The translations under genes and the position numbers were made by a program. Below are positions 47,411 through 57,400 of a stretch of DNA of 64,000 bases, piece by piece (the stretch's first letter is position 1; every line of letters starts with the position of its first letter). The stretch is from Intoshia linei (lineage: Eukaryota > Orthonectida > Rhopaluridae), in NCBI GenBank assembly GCA_001642005.1, contig LWCA01000001.1:1-64000 (forward strand), given 5' to 3'. The notes beneath the pieces were generated by a model. The model did no database searches and was not told the origin of the DNA. It saw only the letters and a program-made list of their open reading frames with translations.

Positions 47411-47481
47411 GCGTCTGTGATTCAGTGGTAGAATTCTTGCCTTCCAAGCAAGCGACCCGGGTTCGAATCCCGGCGGACGCA
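47411..47481 (+). tRNA. tRNA-Gly (anticodon TCC)
   Basis: 71-nt cloverleaf. Acceptor arms GCGTCTG and CGGACGC pair with one G-T. The D arm has the A-box-like TGATTCAGTGGTAGA. The anticodon stem CTTGC/GCAAG encloses loop CTTCCAA with anticodon TCC. The T arm GGGTTCGAATCCC is the B box, and the discriminator is A. A T-run directly downstream serves as Pol III terminator. No intron. Confidence 0.97.
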
Positions 47482-47933
47482 TTTTTTTTATTTATATGAC
47501 ATGGGAACTTATGGCGTAATAAGAGAAATTTTACCTGATTACATTAATACAATGAATTTTTTTAAGTTATATTCCCATAATTTTTGACGTTTTATCAACT
47601 ATTATTTACAAGAAATTATAATAAAGATTCAAAATTTTTAAATGGAATAAAAATCTAAAATTAGTCCTTATATTTGTTAATTATTGTTATATTATGTAAT
47701 TAAAAATAAGTGTACTGATGTGCATGTTTATTGAAATTAATTTAATGTGAAACGAATCATACAATTGTAAAATAAATTGAATATGTAAATAAGGTGCATG
47801 CAATTAATATTGTTCCAGATATAACTGCAAATTTCAGTGGGAGAACATTATTCATTATGGTTTCACTAGCGACCTTGATTGGTTTCCTTGTGATCAATTG
47901 ATTTAAAAATTTGTATAAATATTTGTGTACAAG
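47482..47933. other. Intergenic between tRNA-Gly and GDE1
   Basis: Begins with the Pol III T-run terminator, then AT-rich DNA that must include the GDE1 promoter. No further feature recognised. Confidence 0.4.
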
Positions 47934-49500
47934 ATGATAGGGAGTGAATTTACCTTCGTAATATACTTTTATTATTTGACTTGTATCGTGATATTGATGT
48001 ACGTGTTGATAAAATTGGTTGCGATTCCTAAACCAATTTTAAATAATGTAAAACAATTGAAGTATTACGTGAAAAAACACAAAAAAATTGGTCATAGAGG
48101 TTACACGAACAATGTAGCTGAAAATACCTTAAAAGCGGTTGATTATGTATATTTTATTTTATAGTGTTTTATTTTTATACCAGGTAGCTTCTCTTCAAGA
48201 TAAAGCTATAGAAGTTGACGTTCATTGTACAAAGGATAAAACATTGGTATCTAATTATATTTCAATTTTATATACTAGATTCGAATAGATACTGATGCAT
48301 GATGACACCGTAGATAGAACTACTGATGGTATTAATTATTTATTAACTTTATAGTTGGTATTTCTCCAATTTTTTACTATTCAACCAGGATTCTAGTAAA
48401 AATTTGTACTTATTAAAATGCATTCTCTATTAATCCATTAAATCAATCATTAAGGTTATTATTTTGTTCAGAAATATTTAAGGTCATGGATTTGTCGTCA
48501 ATTTAACAACCAAAAAAATTGAGCAATTAAACGCTTGTTCAAAATTTAATCATTCAAATTGCTCGTATACTTTAATTTATAATATAATATTTAAATCACA
48601 TTTAAATTCAGTTTCAACTGCAACTGTAAAGTACCAACACTGGAGCAAGTGATCAAAAAATGTATTAAAAATGAAATTTACATTTTTTTCGATATACGAA
48701 TAACAAATGAATATGTAATTTCCTTTTTTTTTAAAATACTTTTTTTTTAGGTGATAAGGGATTTACTTTATTATTACAAAAAATACCCCTATTTATACTC
48801 TCATTCAGTTTTATGTGCTTTTGATTGGATTTTTATTCGAAAGGTAATTATTTAACATTTCAAAATGTATTATGTGGAATGTGGATCTTTCTGTATCATA
48901 CAATTGTTGTACATTTACACTACTTAATGTTTAACTTTAAAAAAGAATTTAGATGCGAAGTTTGGACAATGAAATTGTGGCAGGGTTGACATATGAGTAC
49001 ATGTTTAAACATTATAAAACCAATATATTCAATTTCCTCATATTTGCTATAATTGAATTTTTTCATAAAATTTCATTGTACGTCATGTCTGCTGTTATCG
49101 GGAATTCATTTTTATTGCTGGAAAATAAATACATAAACATGTAATTATAATTGATAATACATTTTAAAATACCAGGATCGCCATAATTTCTGGTTTGGTA
49201 AAAATTTTGTTACCAAATTTTATTTGAAAATTGCCAACATAATTGTAGTCGGTGAAGAATTTTTATAACTACATGCATTATATAATTATTATTGCAGAAA
49301 ATTATCTAAATTGACGTAAGATGTCGACCCTCATATTGTACGTTTTTTACAGATGTAATATTTATTTTAGGCCTATAATACTCATTTCAAATTATTTTGA
49401 TTTGGACGTTATATTTTGGACTGTTAATGATATGGCAACTAAAAAAAAAATTAAAGAATATGGAGCGGCCTACATGACGGATGTACACGATAAACTATAA
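47934..49500 (+). CDS. GDE1: Glycerophosphodiester phosphodiesterase, GDE1 (MIR16) type
   Basis: Eight exons (47934-48146, 48184-48246, 48289-48328, 48483-48564, 48612-48714, 48751-48843, 48953-49140, 49371-49500) encode 303 aa; human GDE1 has 331. An N-terminal signal-anchor helix (VIYFYYLTCIVILMYVLIKL) precedes the GDPD domain. Active-site motifs: IGHRGYTNNVAENTL (HRG, E), EVDVHCTKDKTL (metal-binding ExD), LMHDDTVDRTTDG (catalytic His). KVPTLEQV, IYIFFDIR and VIFWTVNDM follow, and the protein ends YMTDVHDKL. A second hydrophobic segment near residue 225 matches the family's membrane loop. Known role: an integral membrane enzyme that hydrolyses glycerophosphoinositol and lysophospholipids. 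ATG 47934 is the first in-frame ATG. Confidence 0.92.
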
Positions 49501-49919
49501 TTTAGATTTATGTCAATAAATATATCCCTATATAAAATATTTTTTCATGATTCATTGCAGGAAGTGTCTGGTATTGAGCCCCACTGCCACAACAAAATTT
49601 TAATTTTTTTAAAGCTATTAATCCATAGAGAAAATTTCTCTAAAACCGAAATAAAAACTAATTTATAAGAATTTAAAATCTATATGGTCAGTTGGAAATG
49701 TTCATAGTAAATAATGAGAAAATCATCAAAGCAATAATGCACATTACGAATATATTTAATATATGGTTCATAAATTTACAAGAGTTTGTACAATAAAAAT
49801 TAAATTGTATCAAGAATATATGAGATTTACAATATTTCGGTTGAATATAATACATTTTTCAATGCAGCAATGTGAATATGTCTGGATAATTTGGCTAAAT
49901 ATACAAATTAAAAGTTAGT
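49501..49919. other. Convergent intergenic gap
   Basis: AT-rich space between the 3' ends of GDE1 and the unrecognised minus-strand gene. No feature recognised. Confidence 0.4.
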
Positions 49920-50403
49920 TTAAACTTTCATCAATAGTAAAATCTTACAAAACGATTTCGAAATTTTGCAAGGCAATGGTTGTTGCATAAAACCACAATC
50001 CCCCAAATCAATCTCATAGAGGTTAGAAGCTTTTCCATACATGTCGTATTTCTAAAATATTAACATGAAAGTAACATTACAAGTAAATGAAAAAAAGAAA
50101 TCATTACAATGAGCCATATGATTAATCAAGTGGCAATAAATTATAAAATTACCATGTCTGAACTTGCTAGTTCCGCTGTTGAATCTTTACAATCTATTAT
50201 ATTCGTGAAACCTAATAAAACTCCGATATCGGCAAATTTGGGAATTTTCCCTTTAACTGAATCTATAAAAAAGTATTAATAATAATAAACATTATCATTT
50301 ACTTACATAAAATTGGATGTGTCTGTGATGTGTTTACCGTCCCATAATTAGAAAAACTATATGCTAATACAGTTTCACAAAAGGGAGTATCAAAAAATTC
50401 ATT
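49920..50403 (-). CDS. 3' exons of an unrecognised gene (partial)
   Basis: Three exons join in phase: 50403-50307, 50262-50153 and 50051-49920 (stop). They give about 112 residues containing ETVLAYSFSNYGTVNTSQTH, IPKFADIGVLLGFTNIIDC and YEIDLGDCGFMQQPLPC. Spaced cysteines and an N-T-S sequon hint at an extracellular or lumenal domain, but I do not recognise the family. The first visible exon begins right next to a repeat block (50400-50560). No upstream coding exon is seen before TRIP4, so the 5' part is missing, very divergent or lost. Confidence 0.5.
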
Positions 50404-50560
50404 CTCAGAAATTGACCTTTAGGGTCAAAAATGATAAAAATAAGAGTAAGTATAAGAATTTAAAAAATACATTATTTTTCAGTTAATATACAATGTACAG
50501 GAATAATTTCAATATCACAAATTAAGGCCTTCACGGTCAAAAAACACTTTATTAAATATT
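50404..50560. repeat. Blocks of the dispersed 'TTC-cGGTCAAAA' repeat
   Basis: CTTTAGGGTCAAAAATGATA at 50417 and CCTTCACGGTCAAAAAACAC at 50528 are separated by ATATACAATGTACAGGAATA, matching the structure of the copies at 34.3 and 40.8 kb. Confidence 0.55.
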
Positions 50561-50662
50561 AATAAATTAATATTAATTTTTATTATTTGGTAACAGCATT
50601 TATAATACAGTCAATTTAATAGTCTAAGTGAACGTCTTCAGAGATGACCATTTCTATATAGA

Positions 50663-50887
50663 ACAGTAGTTTTCAACCTTTTTATGTTCGCGACCCCTTA
50701 TAAACATTAAAAATTTTTGCGACCCAAAAATTTTCTATATACTCCAAACAGCTTATCAATAACAAAATAAATTCACATAAATAAAAATATTAAAAAAGCA
50801 TATTCAGTTTTATTTATATTTTATACTGTGTTCAGATTTTCACGACCCACCTGATAAATTTCGCGACCTCCCGATTGAAAACCACTA
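50663..50887. mobile_element. hAT-type MITE (225 bp) with perfect target duplication
   Basis: Ends CAGTAGTTTTCAACCTTTTT and CGATTGAAAACCACTA are flanked by identical 8-bp repeats ATATAGAA at 50655-50662 and 50888-50895. Subterminal GCGACC motifs lie near both ends. No coding sequence. Confidence 0.92.
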
Positions 50888-51111
50888 ATATAGAACATTT
50901 TTTTGAGTTGAACAAAAATACATCCTAAAAATTGTACATATCTATTAGAAAAAATATTCACGTTATACAAAAAAATAGGCCATCCAAAAATATAAAGACA
51001 TAATTATCATTAAGAAAAAAATACAATATTAGATTATCACGCTATATATAAATGACAAGCTACACCAAAAAAATGGGGGAAATTGGTAAATAAAAATTTA
51101 CGGTGTTTACT

Positions 51112-51420
51112 GAGTGGTTGGATAATTTTAAAAAAAGACACACTATAAAATACTAATCACTGATTAGTAATCACCAAAAAGTGATGCAAATTTTGAAAAA
51201 ATATGCAAAAATTGTAAGTTACAATATTTAACAAGAAAAATATTTTTAATTGCGATGAAACAGGTCTCCATTTTAAACAAATCATAAACAAAACTCTTCA
51301 TTTTAAAGGATGTAAAACAAATAAATCGTTTAAAAAATTTAAAGAAATACAAAAACTACTATTTTGTTGCTCATCATTTAAACAAAAATGTATACCCTTG
51401 GTCAAATATTAATGAAAAAA
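51112..51420 (+). pseudogene. Decayed Tigger/pogo transposase fragment
   Basis: Plus-strand pieces read GWLDNFKKRHTIK-like sequence at about 51115 and then FNCDETGLHFKQIINKTLHF at about 51250. This is the signature of the pogo/Tigger DDE domain (first catalytic Asp in DETGL), followed by FKGCKTNKSFKK. Stops and frameshifts are present. Adjacent Tigger-like ends lie at 51475. Confidence 0.75.
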
Positions 51421-51474
51421 TATTGTTTTAAAACCAATTAACACATATAATAAAAAATCTCAATACTGATTATA

Positions 51475-51930
51475 CAGTATTCTCTCTATAACTCGCCATT
51501 CTTGGCATTCAGAAAAAGTTGGCTAGATAGATAATTTAAAACTATAGAAACAGTAGATAAAACCTTTAAATTAAAGGTTAAATTGCAATAAAATGTAAAC
51601 TGTAAAATTTAATACAAAATAACTTAACTTATTTTGAAAAATGGTTTAAAACTTTTAGTTTATATTTTAAACTACTGGGGTTTTTGACCTGTAAGATGTG
51701 AAATTGGGAGGTTGAAATTAAGTTTGTGAACACCCCGGAAAAAACTGTAATTGAAATGTGGACTATATAAAATTCTAAGACGGGTAGTTATTTAAATAAA
51801 GTAGGATACACAATCAAAAATAGCGTAGCATATTATATCCTATTATATATATACTATATCATATATAGTTAGGAATCCTAACTTAGGATTAATGGCGAGT
51901 TATAGAGTTAACGAATTATGGAGAATACTG
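51475..51930. mobile_element. Tigger/pogo-like MITE (456 bp) with TA flanks
   Basis: Inverted ends CAGTATTCTCTCTATAACTC and GTTATAGAG...GAGAATACTG are flanked by TA on both sides. Internal CTCGCCATT and its complement repeat near both ends. It contains a copy of the dispersed repeat seen at 18930. Confidence 0.75.
51675..51810. repeat. Dispersed repeat, copy 2 (inside the Tigger MITE)
   Basis: TTTTGACCTGTAAGATGTGA through TAAAATTCTAAGACGGGTAG matches 18930-19035 closely. It lies entirely between the Tigger-like ends at 51475 and 51930. Confidence 0.6.
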
Positions 51931-51942
51931 TATTTAATAAAA

Positions 51943-53774
51943 TTAGTTCATTTCTTCTATATTGAACATTTTATTTAATTTGATATTTTGATGTTCATCT
52001 TTGAAGAATTTACTATACTCACTGTAGTCACAAACTAGAGAAAGAATACTGCATTTCATAATAAAAATAAGTATTAAATCTAAATTACTCGTGTAATTAC
52101 TAATAATTTTGTTACAATCTTCGTCATTCAGTACATCGCTGGAATATACCCAGACACGTCCACGGTGATTAATTATATCACTCATAGTCATGCACCTACA
52201 AAAAATAAAATAATTGGTCACAAATTAAAAACTTTTGCATTCCATGTACAATCAAACTGGCATACGGCTGTTTGACAGATATCACTACACCTTCATCGAT
52301 AATTTCAAAACGTGAATTTTCTTGACAAACAAAATTATTTGTCACAACTTGATTATTAGCAATTTCATCATTTTTAAGGTTTGCAAATTTAACATCATCT
52401 TTTCTCTCCTATTAAAAATTTTTTAATAAATAAGGGATTAACGTACAATGTAAAATTTTACAGTACTTTTCTTTCAAAAAAATCACTACAAATCAAAAAT
52501 CATACATTCTGATAAGATATTGCAACCTTCTCCATCTTTTGAGATAATGTATCAGTAGGATTACTATCACTCGTCAAATCATAAACAGTTGTATATCCCG
52601 ATTTTGATATGACTAATTTATCAGTTTTTTCACGTAACCTTTCTTCTTCTGCAATAAGATTTTTTCTAGCAGTATCACTAATCCAAGATGATACATTTGT
52701 ATTAAAATAATCCATTTGATCATCAATTACAACCGTACGTTTGGTGCTAAAATTAGTAAATTAGTAATGCTGTGGAGAGCCCTAGAGGTCATTGGATAAA
52801 ATTGGATCATAATAAAAGACAATAATTAGGAATTTAGATTTAATTAGTACTAATCACTACAACCCAGCCGCTGCGTCACCAAAATCGAAATCTACCCTTG
52901 AATACACGTGCATTGCACATTGTGCATAAATGTTTAAAAATTAATTTAATTTAGGGTTTCACAGTGCGATAAAAACTTGAAAATATCTGCATAATTAATG
53001 CGAAATAATTATTTGATAGGGATTAGAAACATAATTAAATTATATAGCTAATTGCTTTTGATAAAAAAATCAAACCCATTATGCCTCATACATGTATTAT
53101 AAATTATTATAAATAACGAATATTTATCGCAACTATAATGAGTGGATTAAATTACAAATAATAGATAAGTTCATCTCAAAAACAAGGAATATTAAATGAA
53201 TCTTTACAAGCAAATATAGATTTTCAATATTTTTAACAATACAAATATTGTATATGTAAACCTTATAAATAATTAATAATAAAAAAATCAATAACCAGTT
53301 AGGCCAATAATACAATGGTAACAGATGAATTTTATAAGAATAAATAAAAAATACTTAGATTTATCAAAAGACAACAATATGTTCTTTTTCTCTACCGCCT
53401 TATCATATCGTTTTTGCAGTTCAATAGCTTCTTTAGTAAAATGCTTATTTAAAAGTGTTTTTTTTAACGTTATTGCTTTTTTTGTTCCTAATTCAATTAT
53501 TTTCTTTTCTTTTTGGGTTGTAACCTTGATAAATATAAAATGTTAATATTATTAATGTACCAATTTTCCACAAAAAAGGCATGGACCAGAACCTTCCAGC
53601 TCACAGACAATTCTACCACAATTTAAACAATTTGAAATTAGCCGATGTTTTGAAGATTGACAATTACAGGGGTTTCTAACTAAACAAAATAATTATATTA
53701 AAACAACGATTTATTATCAATATAAAAATTACCTTTTTGCATTATCTTTCTGTCTTCTCAATAAATCAATAAAC
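51943..53774 (-). CDS. TRIP4: Activating signal cointegrator 1 (ASC-1, TRIP4), N-terminus not found
   Basis: Six exons in phase: 53774-53733, 53675-53561, 53524-53355, 52746-52506, 52408-52233, 52195-51943. The zinc finger reads RNPCNCQSSKHRLISNCLNC then GRIVCELEGSGPCLFCG, the conserved C2HC5 domain. VVIDDQMDYF matches the family's QVIDDESDYF motif. A C-terminal ASCH domain follows (ISVKQPYASLIVHGMQK, NHRGRVWVYSSD). Known role: a subunit of the ASC-1 complex (ASCC), a transcription coactivator that also acts on stalled ribosomes and alkylation damage. The usual ExR of the ASCH motif after GxK is replaced by MTM. The protein is shorter than human (581 aa) at both ends. An upstream exon (phase 2) should exist in 53775-54430 but was not identified. 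Confidence 0.88.
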
Positions 53775-54430
53775 CTTTAGTCAAAGTAATGATATTTTAA
53801 TTATGGAGACGATAGAATAATCAACTTGGTGAAAATAACTAATAGACAAATTAATTAATATAAGCTCGACTATATGACAAAGACTTAATGAAAATATTCC
53901 CACTTTAACCTCACATCTGCAATAATGTTTATAGTAATATCACTCGTACATTGAATGTACGAGTCTTACGACCCGCCGCAGCGGGTCCGTCTTAAATACC
54001 ATGAAATTTTTGATTTGACTCATTAAACAATAAATTATTGTATCAATATACACCAAAATATGGATACTAAGCTGTAATGTTTAATATTGGGGTTGAAACT
54101 TTTATATACTATTTGTACTAGAAATACAACGAAAAGGTGATATTACAGTTTGGAATATTAGTTATAATTCGCTAATAAAAATTGAATGAATATAATAAAA
54201 AGACTCATTATTAATTTCTAAATATAAAAAATACAACATTACCTGTAATATCACTTTAATTAAGTGGCAATTGCACAATTTAATGAGAAAAGTATTTTAA
54301 ATAAAATAAAGTTACATAGAAACAATCCATTTTCAAGTGAATAATCCAATAAAGTTTGCATTTTATAATTAATCTATAAAGTAGTTTGTAAATTACATTT
54401 TTTATTTTTATGTGATTTTAGTATGAAAAT
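53775..54430. promoter_or_regulatory. Divergent promoter region of TRIP4 and DMXL
   Basis: Holds the missing 5' exon(s) of TRIP4 and the DMXL upstream region. A GC-rich island, CTTACGACCCGCCGCAGCGG at 53965, stands out against the AT-rich background. The palindromic TCGTACATTGAATGTACGA lies just before it (53945). No other feature recognised. Confidence 0.4.
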
Positions 54431-57400
54431 ATGAAATTATTCCAGGTCATACCTGGCGCTGTTAGTGACAGTATCAAATGTTGCAGTGTAGGTTCATTTG
54501 GAACTTATAATTTTTTGGTATATTTACTTATTATGTTAAACCTTAACATTTAAATTCCTATTTATATAATTTGTATTGCTGAAATATTTTATAATCATGA
54601 TTAATATTTAAAAATTGTTGGATATAATTTTGGATTTAATTTGACTAGAATCAAAAACAGTATTGGAAGTTTATATATTTTAATATTTTCTACCAAGGCA
54701 CTGGTTGATAATCTATCTTTCTTTTAATTAAATTCATCATAATACCCATAAAAATTGTTTTATTAATTATCTTGAGTATTTTGCTGTAAGATGCACTACA
54801 CAACAAATTTTCTACGTGATTGTTATCTTTTTTCTTTTGAGATTTATTAATGCATTAATCAAAGTACAAATATGTAGTTTATACATGGTAAAATATGAAT
54901 TAATTTATCAATATATCTATGATAAATTGACATTACATTGAGCTTGAATTTCAGACATACTTTTGATGTAATTTACTTGATGTTGACACTGCAGATTTTC
55001 TATATTGCAGATTTGAGAATTTCTATATTTATCAACTACTGCATATGAAGTATATAACACGCAGTGTTAATATTTACTTCTAATATTTTTTGATTATTAC
55101 ATTTTCTGTAGGGTATTTATTATGATATAGGTAATATTTAATCAATTTTCGTAACTACTGTCACAATTATTCTTACTTTGTAATCATTTTGTTGGCGCCG
55201 TTTATAATGTTTACAAGTAATTATTTGTTATGTAATTAATTTTAGGCTTATTCGTGTGGGTCCAACACTTTTATATTGGATTCTTTATTCCATTGCCTCC
55301 AGTCCATAGATGAAAATGGTTGCAGTGTATTATCAGTAAGCTGTTCTAGATTTTCTGGAAAAATTATAATAATTGACTCTCAATTTGTGTCAATTTACGC
55401 TCCATATTCCGAAAATTTAGAAATTCCAACATGGGTAACAATAATGAAATTTGCGAACATTCATAAATTTGCTTCATCTTTTTGGAATATTGATGGAATA
55501 ACAATGTTATTGTACGGAACGGTCATTTATTTATACCGTTTAGCAATTACTTTTATAGACTGTGAAAATTATATAACAACAAATAATTTTGATGAAGAAT
55601 TTAGTACAGAATCACCTCATGACTTGGTTTGTGCAGTAAAAAGAACTGACAACGACCTCGAACGAATATATTTAAAATCTGATCAAGATTTAATTTTTGA
55701 TGAACTTAATTCAAATATTTTTAAAGATGCACCCTTTTTTATTGGTGAATCCAATAATTCAGAATCTGAAAGTGATAATTTAAGTAATAACAATGATTAC
55801 TTAATAAAATGGTATAAATGTGATTTTCACTATTTAGAAATGTATTGTGATACGCCAAAGGAATCGATAATAAAATGTTGTTTTGATCCGAGTGGATCAA
55901 TTATTGCGTGTCTTTATAAAAATTCTGATGATGTTTATTTGTTCTATGAACCTGAAACAAAATACAGCGAAAGTGACCCTAAAACATTTGTTTTGTCAAA
56001 TATTGTTTTAAATCACCCTCATACTATATTATCAATGTCTTGGAGAGAACAATCTGTTATATTTTGTTTGGATATTTTACCCACGCTTTTGACATCGGAA
56101 GAAACTGGTATATATAGAATTTGGAGTAGTGTTGTTTATACCGATTTTTATGAAAATGCTGATTATGAAAGTGAAATGTATTTTAGAAACAGTAAATACA
56201 AATCGTCTTCGAGGCTATGTGGCCATGAAGGACATTTGAATATTAATTACAAAAATTTAAATTATTGTGTTGTAGGAGTTTTAAATATTTCTACCTTTAT
56301 GGCACAGGAAATTAGTAATACTATTGATTTTGATAAAAATGAAAAAAACGATATTGTTGTTCATTGGATGAACAATAAGGCTTTGGAGCTGTCTTCTTCG
56401 TTGATGCAATTTAAATCTAAAATGTCGTCTTTAAAATTTAGTGATATTTTTTTGTATAGCGAAGCGTATATTGAAGATAAATTGGGAAGACGTAATTATT
56501 TGCGACTTTTAGATAATTGGACATGTGGAATAGATTGTTTTATTTCGTTTAGAAAAAGCGATGGATCCATAATTGTTTGGTTTGTTTATAATCTTGATAG
56601 AAGTCACAATATGGGACTTTCTAGTTCGTCGAATATTGTTTGCGCAATAATTATACCCCACGCAATTCCATATGCCATTTGTCAAACTATTCAAGCGGCT
56701 AGTATGACAACAATGATTGAAACGGCCACTTTTAATCAAAATAATAATCATTGGAAATATAATATTGTAACCAAACATAACGACGCTTCCATAAATTGCT
56801 GGAGATTAAGGGTTGAAAAACATTGTGTTCATAAAACGTATGATTTTCACAGTATTTCGCATTTTAAACAAATTTGCGGCCATTCCTTTCCACCAATCTT
56901 AGCAAATTGTCACCCAAATCTTCCCTATATTATTACCCTTTCTCGAAAAAATGACTCAACCTCTACGCGTCTTGAATCTAGTTTAATTTCTCCAAATTCA
57001 ACTTTAAATTGTAAAATTTACTCGGAGCTTATAATTTGGCACATTGACACTTTTCAATCGTTTAAGAAGGTTAAAGAAATGAAGCACATGTTAAAATTAC
57101 AACAAAATCAAAATGATGAAATTTTAACCGTTGAATGGTTCCCTGTAATTTTACCTTGCTTTATTTTAGACAAGGATGATGTGCAAGCGAATAATTTGTT
57201 ATTTGCTACAATTTCGAATTATGGAAAACTGAATGTTTTTTTAATTACTCTTAAACCCTTGGAAAAATTTAAACACAAAAATTTTAATTTGAATTACAAT
57301 CCAAATATATTTGTAAATTCTTGTTTTAAATATTCCAATGTTGTTAAAATTTTTACCTTTACTTTTACCAACGTCCAATCGATTGATTGTGTCAATTTTA

